Made by a program: the position numbers and the translations under genes
Notes under the pieces: generated by a model
Databases searched by the model: none
Seen by the model: only the letters and a program-made list of their open reading frames with translations
What the model was told of the DNA's origin: nothing
Part shown: piece by piece, positions 43,775-52,270 of the stretch
How positions within the stretch are numbered: the first letter of the stretch is position 1
Layout of the letters: the number at the start of each line of letters is the position of its first letter
Assembly: GCF_000420665.1 (NCBI RefSeq)
Contig: NZ_ATVJ01000003.1
Coordinates: forward strand, 326,299 to 390,298
Direction: 5' to 3'
Source of the DNA: Ponticaulis koreensis DSM 19734
GTDB lineage: Bacteria; Pseudomonadota; Alphaproteobacteria; Caulobacterales; Hyphomonadaceae
DNA: 64,000 nucleotides

Positions 43775-45300
43775 ACTTTCCGGCCTGCTTCTTCCCAATA
43801 CGGCGCGCGCAGCTTTGCCTTGAAAATCTTGCCGCTATCCTGACGCGGCAGTTCATCGTGAACATCCAGCTTGCGTGGGATTTTGAACTTCGCAAGACGC
43901 GGTTCCAGCCAGACTTTTACATCCTGAAGTGTGACGGACTTATCGGGCTGGCAGGTGACCGCAGCGACAATAGATTCGCCGAACTCCGGATCAGGCGCAC
44001 CGAACACCGCGCAGTCTGCGATTTCAGGCATCAGAATCAGCTCGGCTTCGATCTCCGCAGGGAAGATGTTGGCGCCACCGGAAATGATCATGTCTTTCTT
44101 CCGGTCGGAGATGAAAATGTATCCGTCCTCGTCGACGTATCCCATATCGCCAACGGTTGAGAGATTGCCCTGACGCTGGCCGTCCAGATTGCCATCCTGA
44201 TTCGTGTATTCGAAATCACCATAGGTTGGGAGATGGATATAGAGCGTGCCGACTTCGCCCGTCGGGACCTCGTTGAAGTCATCATCCAGCACTTTCACCG
44301 TGCCGCCCGGCAGGATTTTTCCCACAGAGCCGGGCTTGGCTTTGGCTTCATCAGAGCTGATCAGGGTCATGAAACCGATCTCGCTCGCGCCATAGGATTC
44401 GTTGAGGATCGGTCCGAACCAGTCGATCATCTCGTTCTTCACCTCAATTGGCCACGGCGAGCCTGTAGAAATGGTGAAGCGGAGCGAGCTGACATCGTAT
44501 TTCTCGCGTACCTCTTTCGGCAATTTCAGAAGCCTTATGCACATGGTCGGCACGATATAGGCGTGGGTGATGCCGAATTTTTCAACCGTCTGGAGAAAGC
44601 CTTCCGGATCAAATTTCGGATCGACAAAGATATCAACGTCACCCGCGGCAAGACAGAAACTGGAGAGCGTGTTCGGCGCGCTGTGATAGAGCGGGGCAGA
44701 AACGTAGAACCGGTCGCCATCCTGCGCGCCCATCAGGTTTCGACAGAGGCCGAGAAAGGCATCCCACCTATCCGGCCCGTCTTCATTGAAGGCGCGCTTA
44801 ATGCCTTTCGGGCGTCCGGTAGACCCCGAGGTATAGGCGAACATGCCGCGCAGCTTCTGGGCTTCGCCTTCATACTGATCGGTCGATGCCAGCAGTTTGG
44901 TGAGGCTGATCGTACCGGTGGGCGCACGGTTATCGACGCCATAAGACAGCTGGATGCATTCCGGCACGGGAAAGGCGATGACCGGCAGGTCTGTGCTCAA
45001 TTCAGACATGACCGGCCGCAAAAGATCGGAATGGCCGTAGAGGATTTTGGATTGCGAATCCTCGACGATGTATTTCACTTCCTTGGGCGCGGCATGCCAG
45101 TTGATCAGCGCAAAGCGAACGCCAACAAGCCGGCACGCTTCCATCAACGCGAACATCATCGTGTCATTGCGAAGGAGCAGCGCGACAGAATCATTCGGTC
45201 CGACGCCCCGCGAAACCATATCGGCTGCAATGCGACGGGCGTTTGCCAGATGCTCGGACTGCGTTGTCCGTACACCTGCCAGATAGAGATCTCCGGCCAA
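43771..45300 (-). CDS. AMP-dependent acyl-CoA synthetase/ligase
   Basis: ATP-dependent activation of a carboxylic acid to its CoA ester. 509 residues with the P-loop YTSGSTGRPKGI, YGASE, GDMGYVDEDGYIFISDRKKD and the C-terminal catalytic-Lys region RQDSGKIFKAKLR. The start is a TTG at 45298-45300, chosen because GGGAGG lies five bases upstream. Substrate unknown; a thioesterase gene follows upstream on the same strand 84 bp away, suggesting shared acyl-CoA metabolism. Convergent with DUF779, overlapping by 4 bp. Confidence 0.9.
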   Translation of the reverse strand: MAGDLYLAGVRTTQSEHLANARRIAADMVSRGVGPNDSVALLLRNDTMMFALMEACRLVGVRFALINWHAAPKEVKYIVEDSQSKILYGHSDLLRPVMSELSTDLPVIAFPVPECIQLSYGVDNRAPTGTISLTKLLASTDQYEGEAQKLRGMFAYTSGSTGRPKGIKRAFNEDGPDRWDAFLGLCRNLMGAQDGDRFYVSAPLYHSAPNTLSSFCLAAGDVDIFVDPKFDPEGFLQTVEKFGITHAYIVPTMCIRLLKLPKEVREKYDVSSLRFTISTGSPWPIEVKNEMIDWFGPILNESYGASEIGFMTLISSDEAKAKPGSVGKILPGGTVKVLDDDFNEVPTGEVGTLYIHLPTYGDFEYTNQDGNLDGQRQGNLSTVGDMGYVDEDGYIFISDRKKDMIISGGANIFPAEIEAELILMPEIADCAVFGAPDPEFGESIVAAVTCQPDKSVTLQDVKVWLEPRLAKFKIPRKLDVHDELPRQDSGKIFKAKLRAPYWEEAGRKV

Positions 45301-45384
45301 TTATTCCTCCCAGAATGATGTTTTCAAAGAGCATGCTTTGAAGGCGGGGGAGGCGTCAATGATGACCGAGGGTGAAGGGGGCGA

Positions 45385-46323
45385 TTAGATTGAGAGGCCT
45401 CGCACGGCTCGCTCTTCCAGCAGAGCCATATGCTCCGGATTAGCCTGGATCACCTTGCGCGTGTCCAGATCAAAGGTCACAGCGACGGCTTCTGATGTAC
45501 ACCACGCCTTGCCGGTGCGCGGGTCCATAATCCAGTGAACGAGACTGTGCACCTTTGGCATGACTTTACCGAGGCCGGTGCGGACTTCGACAATATCGCC
45601 AGCTTTCGGCCATGATCGGTATTTCAGGCGGTATTCAAGAACAGCAGCGCCAGAGCGGACCTTTTCGCCCTTTGCCTCTGCGGCTTTGGCGACTTCATCG
45701 CGCCATGCCGCCATAAGGTTTGGAACAGAATCAGAAACGCGCCCGATAAAGTGTTCCGGCATCATGCGGCCATGTGAGTCGCAATGCTGGATCTGTACCG
45801 CACCGCGCCCGATCACCGGCACCCCCAGCTTTTCAGGGAGCGCGGCGACGGCTTCAGCGTCTGGCAGGCATGGGCCATTAGGATCAAGTGAGCGTGGCGC
45901 TGTATGGTCTGGCGGCGTTATACGCAGCTTTTCAAAGGCGGCGAGCGTTTCATCCTTCCAGGCAAAGCCGCGAAGTGTTTTCGATTCGACATGGCGAACC
46001 CGGGTGCGAAAAGCTGCTGCGGTATCACCTGAAACAGCGTGAATAAGCTCTTGATACAGAACGACTTCTGTCTCGGTCACATCAAGAACGCCGCCCACCA
46101 TATAGATAGGGCGCCCCGGATGAACTTCCTTCATGAAGCGAATGTGCTGGTCTACTGGTACGAGCGTGGAGGAGTTCTCAGGCGTGAACGCATTCGGCAA
46201 GCCAATCGCATGGGCGAGAATTTGGAGGCCTTCAGTCTGCTTGTTCACATAGAACCGTACGTTCATGTGCCCCATCTCATCGCATTCCCATGTGTTGGTG
46301 ATGCCTCGATAGAGCTCGATCAT
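45385..46323 (-). CDS. Double-hotdog acyl-CoA thioesterase family protein
   Basis: 312 residues made of two hotdog-like halves (about 1-125 and 155-300). The first begins with the FabM/YbgC-like pattern WECDEMGHMNVRFYVNKQ, with the Asp-x-x-Gly-His-Met-Asn active-site motif; the second has QIQHCDSHGRMMPEHFIGR. Probably hydrolyses an acyl-CoA. Transcribed toward the ligase gene, from which it is separated by 84 bp. Confidence 0.85.
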   Translation of the reverse strand: MIELYRGITNTWECDEMGHMNVRFYVNKQTEGLQILAHAIGLPNAFTPENSSTLVPVDQHIRFMKEVHPGRPIYMVGGVLDVTETEVVLYQELIHAVSGDTAAAFRTRVRHVESKTLRGFAWKDETLAAFEKLRITPPDHTAPRSLDPNGPCLPDAEAVAALPEKLGVPVIGRGAVQIQHCDSHGRMMPEHFIGRVSDSVPNLMAAWRDEVAKAAEAKGEKVRSGAAVLEYRLKYRSWPKAGDIVEVRTGLGKVMPKVHSLVHWIMDPRTGKAWCTSEAVAVTFDLDTRKVIQANPEHMALLEERAVRGLSI

Positions 46324-46439
46324 GTTGGTTCCCTCTTATTGTTTTCAGCTTTGATGCTGATTGCTCGGACAACTGTAGATGGGGTGATGTGATTTGCCTA
46401 CAGCTCGCGTCGCGGCAGGTGCCGAATTTATTTGAGCCC

Positions 46440-47462
46440 TTAGCGGGTGGTAGCGCTTTCCCGCGCGAGGTCGATCAGCCGGGCTGTGACGACGGCCTGA
46501 TCCGGTAGAACGGGTAGGGGAGAACCGGAGCGCAAAGCTTCTGCAAGCGTTTCGTAGAATGTCAGCCAGTTTCCAGTCTCGATCGCAAGGTCTTCACCGG
46601 CGCCATCAGGCATGAGCAGCTTTCCGGAGAGGTGACCTTCCGGCCGACCAAAGGCGGGATCATTAGCTGGAATATTGTCCCGAAGTTGCGGCTCCTGCGT
46701 ATCAAAGCCTTCCATCGTCAGGCTGGCCTTGGTTCCATCAAGGCGGATTTCGCGCGACGGTCCTGCCGCAAGCGAGGAGGAAGAGAGCTGCACGCGCAGT
46801 CTATCCGGATAACCGAAATTGATCAGAAAGCTGTCGTCCACTGCATCGGGCGCATTGCTACGTGCAGACCAGATATCGGCCTCGATCCAGTCTGGTGTAC
46901 CGAATAGCGTCACGGCTTGATCAATGAGATGCGCGCCCAGATCAATGAATACGCCGGAACCAAGCCCCGGCTGTTCGCGCCAGCGGTCGCGAATTTCGTT
47001 GCGATGGCGGTGCCATGCGGACACGAGGCGCACCGGCTTGCCGATCTCGTTATTATCAATCGCGCGTTTCAGAGTGAGGAAGTCTGCATCCCATCGGCGG
47101 TTCTGAAAAACCGTGAGCGGTGTGCCCGTCGTTGCAGATAGCTCCGCCAGTGCTTCGACTTCCTCCGTTGTAACGCCAAGAGGCTTGTCGACCAGTACTG
47201 GAATACCCGCTTCGAGTGCCTGGCGGGTCTGGTTGGCGTGCAGATGTGAGGGCGTTGCGATGACGAGCAGTTCCGGGTTCGTGGCGATCAGTTCGTCAAA
47301 CGATGTTACCGCAACTGCGTCAGGCCAGACTTCAGCGACTTCGCTCGTTCGGCTCGTCTGGACGTGGCACACATCGAAGCCGGCCGCTTTAAGGAGCGGC
47401 GAATGAAGTATGCGACCGGCAAGGCCAAACCCTGCCAGTGCTGTACGGATGTGGGATGTCAT
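46440..47462 (-). CDS. Gfo/Idh/MocA family oxidoreductase
   Basis: 340 residues with an N-terminal Rossmann domain (GFGLAGRILHSPLL near residue 12), the conserved DKPLGV with the catalytic-type Lys, and WREQPGLGSGVFIDLGAHLIDQA with the family His. NAD(P)-dependent dehydrogenase of a sugar or related compound; substrate not predictable. It starts 11 bp downstream of zur on the same strand, so the two are probably co-transcribed. Confidence 0.9.
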   Translation of the reverse strand: MTSHIRTALAGFGLAGRILHSPLLKAAGFDVCHVQTSRTSEVAEVWPDAVAVTSFDELIATNPELLVIATPSHLHANQTRQALEAGIPVLVDKPLGVTTEEVEALAELSATTGTPLTVFQNRRWDADFLTLKRAIDNNEIGKPVRLVSAWHRHRNEIRDRWREQPGLGSGVFIDLGAHLIDQAVTLFGTPDWIEADIWSARSNAPDAVDDSFLINFGYPDRLRVQLSSSSLAAGPSREIRLDGTKASLTMEGFDTQEPQLRDNIPANDPAFGRPEGHLSGKLLMPDGAGEDLAIETGNWLTFYETLAEALRSGSPLPVLPDQAVVTARLIDLARESATTR

Positions 47463-47473
47463 TCAGTCGTGGA

Positions 47474-47941
47474 TCAGGCCGCGGCCGCGCAATTCGCGCA
47501 TTTGCCGTGTACTTCCATCACGCTGGATGTGCGATCAAACCCTGCAGCCTGCACTTCTTCGTCCAGTGCGGCGTGGGTTTTATCGGCATGCAGCTCTGAG
47601 ATCGCTTTGCAGTTATCGCAGATCAGGAAAACCGCCATATGTTTGTGGCCCCAATGGCCGCACGCAACATAGGCGTTCAGGCTCTCAATCTTGTGGGCGA
47701 GACCCATTTCCAGAAGGAATTCAAGCGCGCGGTAAACCGTCGGCGGCTTGGCTGCACCTTCGCCGTCGAGGCGTTGAAGCAGATCATAGGCTTTTGCCGG
47801 TTCGCGGTGTTCCAGCATGAGACTGAGAACCTTGCGACGGATCTTTGTCAGACGCGCGCCGCGTGCTTCGCATACGGCTTCTGCTTCATTCAGAGCTTCA
47901 TCGACATCAGTCGGAGCGCAATCAAGATGTGAGTCGGTCAT
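47474..47941 (-). CDS. zur: Fur-family regulator, Zur-like (zinc uptake regulator)
   Basis: 155 residues: a winged HTH (about 20-85; GARLTKIRRKVLSLML, PPTVYRALEFL) and a dimerisation domain with CGHWGHKHMAVFLICDNC and a final CANC, giving the two CxxC pairs of the structural zinc site. The sequence is of the Zur rather than the Fur or Irr kind. The ATG at 47939-47941 is taken as start; the longer frame to 48019 adds basic, non-family residues. Zinc-regulated genes are not obvious next to it apart from the co-directional oxidoreductase. Confidence 0.87.
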   Translation of the reverse strand: MTDSHLDCAPTDVDEALNEAEAVCEARGARLTKIRRKVLSLMLEHREPAKAYDLLQRLDGEGAAKPPTVYRALEFLLEMGLAHKIESLNAYVACGHWGHKHMAVFLICDNCKAISELHADKTHAALDEEVQAAGFDRTSSVMEVHGKCANCAAAA

Positions 47942-48040
47942 AGGTCTTTTTCGCAGGAATGGCGCATTTCGCCAAGTCCTAACCCGCGGGGTGCGAATAC
48001 GAAGAAGCGCCCGTGACATACGGGCGCTGAGTGGTCGCTG

Positions 48041-48316
48041 TTAGCGTCGATCCATAACCAGCCAGACTGCGTGCACCTGCGCTGGCAGATAGAACAGAAT
48101 GGTGAGCAGCAGGTTCAGCCAGAAGTGACCACGAAAACCGGTCACGAGGAATGCTGCGAGCGGTGGAATGAGAATAGCCAGGACGATCAGAAGGATGCGG
48201 CTTGCGACGCCATCTTCTGCTCTGTCATCGCCGTAATCGCGGAAGGCGTGGCGACGACGATCATAACGGCGCTCATAGTCGTATGAGTCATAACCATCAT
48301 TATATCGGACGTTCAT
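48041..48316 (-). CDS. YqaE/Pmp3 family small membrane protein with charged N-terminal extension
   Basis: 91 residues: about 38 N-terminal residues rich in Tyr, Asp and Arg (DSYDYERRYDRRR), then the two-helix Pmp3/YqaE core IVLAILIPPLAAFLV...FWLNLLLTILFYLPAQVHAVWLV. Members are linked to membrane potential and stress. Typical YqaE proteins are about 52 residues, so the extension is notable. AAAGG lies seven bases before the ATG at 48314-48316. Confidence 0.88.
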   Translation of the reverse strand: MNVRYNDGYDSYDYERRYDRRRHAFRDYGDDRAEDGVASRILLIVLAILIPPLAAFLVTGFRGHFWLNLLLTILFYLPAQVHAVWLVMDRR

Positions 48317-48390
48317 TGTATTGCCTTTCAAACAAGTCTTATTGAAAAACAATATAACTGATTATTCAGAATACGCAAGATGATTTATCG

Positions 48391-48427
48391 AAAAACATTA
48401 AACGGGCCGTCTGTGAGGACGACCCGT
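48391..48427 (-). terminator. Terminator after the 58-residue membrane protein gene
   Basis: Ten-base-pair stem (48402-48411 with 48418-48427, one G-U pair) and 6-nt loop; on the minus strand the stem is followed by UUAAUGUUUUU, an interrupted U tract. Confidence 0.6.
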
Positions 48428-48455
48428 CATATTTGTTCAGAGCTAAAAAGTCCGG

Positions 48456-48632
48456 CTATTCGCGAACTTCGATGCCGTCTTCATTCACCGAAATGGAGAA
48501 GTCTGCATCGTCAGACGGCGTGCCTTCAAGGCCGCCGAAATAATAGACACCGAATGCGGCGACGACTGCGACGAGCGCGCCAACGATGAAGTAAATTGCG
48601 CCATTACCGCTATTGGAGTTGTTATTAGCCAT
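48456..48632 (-). CDS. 58-residue single-pass membrane protein
   Basis: Short gene with CAGGAGACGGAA before its ATG. The product has a polar Asn/Ser N-terminus (MANNNSNSGNG), one membrane helix (about residues 12-33) and an acidic C-terminal tail (ISVNEDGIEVRE). Ends at a hairpin terminator. It lies 91 bp beyond the 37-residue gene in the moxR direction and may be part of that transcript. No family recognised; coding is supported by ribosome site, helix and terminator. Confidence 0.7.
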   Translation of the reverse strand: MANNNSNSGNGAIYFIVGALVAVVAAFGVYYFGGLEGTPSDDADFSISVNEDGIEVRE

Positions 48633-48723
48633 TTCCGTCTCCTGTAATCAGAACGCGTTTTTGCGATGAGGAAATAACGGAAGTGTAGCTACACGGTTCC
48701 AAAATACCGTGTTTCAGCGCCCG

Positions 48724-48837
48724 CTAGCCGGCGCTGAAGAAATAAACATTGAGATGCCAGGCGAGGACGCAGGCGAGATAAATCGAGAAGAAAATGGCGA
48801 AGAGTGCCGCCAGATCATCGACGAATTTTTTTGTCAC
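48724..48837 (-). CDS. 37-residue membrane protein encoded after moxR
   Basis: A very short gene beginning with GTG at 48835-48837, with AAGGAG six bases upstream, 17 bp after the moxR stop codon. The product has a basic start (MTKKFVDD), a single hydrophobic helix (about residues 9-33, LAALFAIFFSIYLACVLAWHL) and ends NVYFFSAG. Too short for most gene finders. Function unknown; its position suggests an accessory to the MoxR ATPase. Confidence 0.65.
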   Translation of the reverse strand: MTKKFVDDLAALFAIFFSIYLACVLAWHLNVYFFSAG

Positions 48838-48854
48838 CTGCTGCTCCTTTCAGA

Positions 48855-49712
48855 TCAGCCCTCAGGGCCGCGGCGTTCGCGGCGGGAAAGAAATGCCAGA
48901 CGTTCGAAGAGTTGAACGTCGGCTTCGTTCTTGAGGAGCGCGCCGTGAAGTGGCGGCGTCAGCTTGTCCGGGTTCTGCTCTTTCAGCGTATCCAGATCCA
49001 CATCTTCATTCATAAGAAGCTTCAGCCAGTCGAGCAGTTCGGAGGTAGACGGCTTCTTCTTCATACCCGGAAGGTCGCGCATGGAGTAGAACGTCTGCAG
49101 CGCGTCTTTGACGAGCTTCTGCTTGATACCCGGATAGTGGACTTCGACGATGTCGCGCATCGTCTGGTCGTCAGGGAATTTGATATAGTGGAAGAAGCAG
49201 CGGCGCAGGAACGCGTCTGGAAGCTCTTTCTCGTTGTTTGAGGTGATGATGATGATCGGGCGCTGTTTCGCTTTGATCGTCTTGTCGAGCTCGTAACAAT
49301 AGAACTCCATGCGATCGAGCTCTTGCAGGAGGTCGTTCGGGAATTCGATGTCAGCTTTGTCGATCTCGTCTACGAGCAGAACCGGGCGCTTTTCAGCTTC
49401 AAACGCTTCCCAGAGCTTGCCCTTCTTAATGTAGTTGGAGATGTCGGTCGCGCGCTCATCGCCCATCTGGCCATCACGCAGACGCGATACGGCGTCATAC
49501 TCATAAAGTCCCTGATGCGCTTTTGTGGTGGACTTTACGTGCCATTCGATCAGCTCTGTGCCGAGCGCTTTGGCGACTTCAATCGCGAGAACGGTTTTAC
49601 CTGTGCCCGGCTCACCTTTGATCAGAAGAGGGCGCTCCAGCATGATCGCAGCATTGACTGCGACCTGCAGGTCGTCTGTCGCCACATAGTTATCTGATCC
49701 TTCAAAACGCAT
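48855..49712 (-). CDS. MoxR-family AAA+ ATPase
   Basis: 285 residues with Walker A GEPGTGKT at 33-40, Walker B LLVDEIDKAD, and sensor 1 ITSNNEKELPDAFLRRC, the layout of the MoxR chaperone ATPases that work with VWA proteins. The ATG at 49710-49712 follows GGGAGAGG. A CoxE-like VWA gene is present at 32.1-33.3 kb but not adjacent. The two tiny downstream genes are probably in the same operon. Divergent from the cytochrome c/PQQ gene. Confidence 0.92.
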   Translation of the reverse strand: MRFEGSDNYVATDDLQVAVNAAIMLERPLLIKGEPGTGKTVLAIEVAKALGTELIEWHVKSTTKAHQGLYEYDAVSRLRDGQMGDERATDISNYIKKGKLWEAFEAEKRPVLLVDEIDKADIEFPNDLLQELDRMEFYCYELDKTIKAKQRPIIIITSNNEKELPDAFLRRCFFHYIKFPDDQTMRDIVEVHYPGIKQKLVKDALQTFYSMRDLPGMKKKPSTSELLDWLKLLMNEDVDLDTLKEQNPDKLTPPLHGALLKNEADVQLFERLAFLSRRERRGPEG

Positions 49713-49880
49713 AAAACCTCTCCCGCGGGTCGAACTGATTATTGGCGCTAACACTAGTTCATGCCGCGCATGTTGCAAGCGCTAACCACGCGTCACGCCG
49801 CGGAAGAATTTGCAATGGCGAAAACTCGTGATAGCTCAGTATCACAATATGTATCGCCGCGGAGCGATCAGGGAGGAAAA

Positions 49881-51767
49881 ATGAAACATCTCTTCAAAGG
49901 GCTCACCGCCCTCAGCCTGTGCTGCATTGCGCCTGCCTCTTTTGCTCAAAGCGAAGGTGATGCGCCGCATCCGGGCGCGGCTGTCTATGAAGAGTATTGC
50001 GCCGCCTGCCATGACAATAGTGAAGTGACGCGCGCACCGAGCATGGATGCTCTGAATCAGTTCGACCGGACGCAGGTTCGCGCTGCGCTCGTGTCCGGCA
50101 TTATGAGTGCGCAGGGCGGGATGCTTTCCTCCGCCGAACTGGAAGCGGTTGCTGATTATCTCGGGCGTGCCGGTCCGGTGGAGACGAACTGGACTGAGGC
50201 CATGATGTGTGAGGCAGATCGCGCGGCGCCATCCCTCGGTGCGACCCCGACGGTCACGACATTCGGTTTTGACCTCAATAATTCACGCCAGCTCAGCTAT
50301 GAGCAGGCCGGTCTTGAGGCTGAAGATTTTGAAAATCTGGAACTGGCCTGGGCAGTGGGCTTCCCGGGTGCTGTATCCATGCGCTCTCAGGCGGCTGTCG
50401 TCGGTACGTCTATTTTCCTGCCCGTGGGTGAGAGCGATCAGCGCCTGTTCGCCTTTGATATCGGTGGCGAAGAGCCGTGCATTGAGTGGATTTACGATAC
50501 GGATATGACGCTCCGCTCCAGCGCAGCTTATGGGATGCTGCCGGATGGAACCGAGGCTGTGTTCGTTGGAGACCGTGCGGGCGATGTCCACATGCTGAAG
50601 GCCGAGACGGGCGAGCTTGTCTGGAAAGCGCCAGCCGGACTATTCGGTGGCTCAATGATCACCGGTACGCCGGTTCTCTTCGAAGACCGTGTATTTGTGC
50701 CGATCTCACAGGCGGAGATCATGCAAGGCGCGAACAATGCTCATCTGTGCTGCACGACCCATGGCGGCGTGGTCGCGCTGGATGCAATGTCAGGCGAACG
50801 CATCTGGGAAATGCACACAATGCCGAACGCAGAACCTGTGCGGGATCGCGGCGATGGCCAGATGCTGCTCGGCCCATCCGGCGCGCCGATCTGGAATTCG
50901 CCTTCGATCGATCCGGAGCGTCGCCAGCTTTATGTTGGTACGGGTGAGGCGACATCCCCGCCGGCGCATCCTAATACAGATGCGCTGATCGCGGTCGATA
51001 TTGATACAGGTGACATCAACTGGTCCTATCAGGCGACGGCGAACGATATCTTCCTTGTGGGCTGCCGAAGCGAGGAACAACTCAACTGCGTTCCACGCAC
51101 AGAAACGGTTTTCCGTGACGTAGACTTTGGCGCATCGACCATTCTGGCAACGACGCCGTCAGGCCGTGAGCTTCTGATTGGCGGCCAGAAGTCCGGAACG
51201 GTCTGGGCGCTTGATCCCGCGTCCGGAGAGGTGGTCTGGCGCCGTGATATTGGTACGGGTGGGCCAAGCGGCGGTATCCATTGGGGCATCGCGGCCGACG
51301 AAACCCACGTTTACGCGCCAATCTCTTTCCCCGGCCGTGACCTGCCGGATCAGACAGTTCCAGATGATATCAAGCCGGGAATTTACGCCGTGAACCTCGA
51401 AACCGGTGAGATTGACTGGGCCTTCCATGTCGAAGCGACATGTACAGAAGATGATCGGGTGTTCACGCCGCGCTGTGCCATGGCGTATGGCCTGTCCGGT
51501 GCACCGTCTGTCATTGGTGATTATGTCGTGACGGGTGGTCTGGATGGCATTCTATATGTGCTGAACCGCGAAACCGGAGAGTTAGTCTGGCAGTACCGGA
51601 CGGCCCGCGAGTTCGAGACGGTGAACGGAGTCGATGCGCATGGTGCGGCTATTGATAATGCCTCCATCATCGCAACCAACGGGCTCCTCATTATGAATTC
51701 GGGCTATGGCCTGTTCGGGGCAGGGGCAGGCAATGTAATGCTCGCTTTCCGTCCAAAGTCCGACTGA
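49881..51767 (+). CDS. Cytochrome c-PQQ beta-propeller oxidoreductase (polyvinyl-alcohol-dehydrogenase-like)
   Basis: 628 residues: a signal peptide (ending SFAQ), an N-terminal cytochrome c domain with heme motif CAACH at residues 40-44, then an eight-bladed PQQ-type propeller (about 110-625) with repeated W-type docking motifs (ALDAMSGERIWEM, ALDPASGEVVWRR, VLNRETGELVWQY) and a vicinal Cys pair in HLCCTTHGG as in quinoprotein dehydrogenases. Periplasmic alcohol-type dehydrogenase by family; the substrate is unknown. GGGAGG precedes the ATG. No PQQ biosynthesis genes in the window. Confidence 0.87.
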   Translation: MKHLFKGLTALSLCCIAPASFAQSEGDAPHPGAAVYEEYCAACHDNSEVTRAPSMDALNQFDRTQVRAALVSGIMSAQGGMLSSAELEAVADYLGRAGPVETNWTEAMMCEADRAAPSLGATPTVTTFGFDLNNSRQLSYEQAGLEAEDFENLELAWAVGFPGAVSMRSQAAVVGTSIFLPVGESDQRLFAFDIGGEEPCIEWIYDTDMTLRSSAAYGMLPDGTEAVFVGDRAGDVHMLKAETGELVWKAPAGLFGGSMITGTPVLFEDRVFVPISQAEIMQGANNAHLCCTTHGGVVALDAMSGERIWEMHTMPNAEPVRDRGDGQMLLGPSGAPIWNSPSIDPERRQLYVGTGEATSPPAHPNTDALIAVDIDTGDINWSYQATANDIFLVGCRSEEQLNCVPRTETVFRDVDFGASTILATTPSGRELLIGGQKSGTVWALDPASGEVVWRRDIGTGGPSGGIHWGIAADETHVYAPISFPGRDLPDQTVPDDIKPGIYAVNLETGEIDWAFHVEATCTEDDRVFTPRCAMAYGLSGAPSVIGDYVVTGGLDGILYVLNRETGELVWQYRTAREFETVNGVDAHGAAIDNASIIATNGLLIMNSGYGLFGAGAGNVMLAFRPKSD

Positions 51768-51782
51768 TATACCCGAGGCAAT

Positions 51783-51806
51783 CTGCGCCAGTGAGGGCTG
51801 GCGCAG
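51783..51806. other. Perfect 8-bp hairpin between genes
   Basis: CTGCGCCA (51783-51790) pairs with TGGCGCAG (51799-51806) around an 8-nt loop, between the quinoprotein and the next gene. No U tract follows, so it may be an mRNA processing/stability element rather than a terminator. Confidence 0.5.
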
Positions 51807-51839
51807 AGCATGGTATTGTGGTCGCTGAAAGGTGAGCTC

Positions 51840-52166
51840 ATGCCTAAGCTCGTAAAATTCCTGATCTTCCACGCCTTGCTCGGATTCATCATCGCGCTTG
51901 CAGTCGTGCTTGTGATTTTCGCGCTGGATGTTGCGAGCCTTCGGACGCTGATCATGTCATCCGACGTGAAATGGATGGCGGCGTTTGCGCTCATCTTCCT
52001 GATGACGATCACCATCGCTTCGGTCACCATGGGTGTTGCCGTGATGCGGCTGCCTTATGATGATGACGATGATGATTTGCCGGGCGGGGGCCTGCGCCAG
52101 CATGATATTGGCGGAATGATCCTCGGACACCACATTCTTCAACCTGCAAAAATCCGGGGCTCATAG
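51840..52166 (+). CDS. Two-helix membrane protein with acidic tail, unknown function
   Basis: 108 residues with membrane helices at about 7-29 and 44-66, then an Asp run (YDDDDDDLPGGG) and a Gly/His-rich tail. AGGTGAG lies just before the ATG. No family recognised. Same direction as the upstream quinoprotein gene (72 bp gap). Confidence 0.68.
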   Translation: MPKLVKFLIFHALLGFIIALAVVLVIFALDVASLRTLIMSSDVKWMAAFALIFLMTITIASVTMGVAVMRLPYDDDDDDLPGGGLRQHDIGGMILGHHILQPAKIRGS

Positions 52167-52270
52167 CAGCTCTGCCCGAGATCCAGGCTCTGCGTCTCTT
52201 TCTTTCAAACAGGGTTTGCCATGGCGAAATTGCCAGCATAGCCTCCTCCGCAGGGAAATGGAGAAGGTAG

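Noticed and set aside
44233..45318. A 361-codon open frame on the plus strand
   Set aside because: Antisense to the AMP-dependent ligase, whose motifs are all intact; no recognisable domains.
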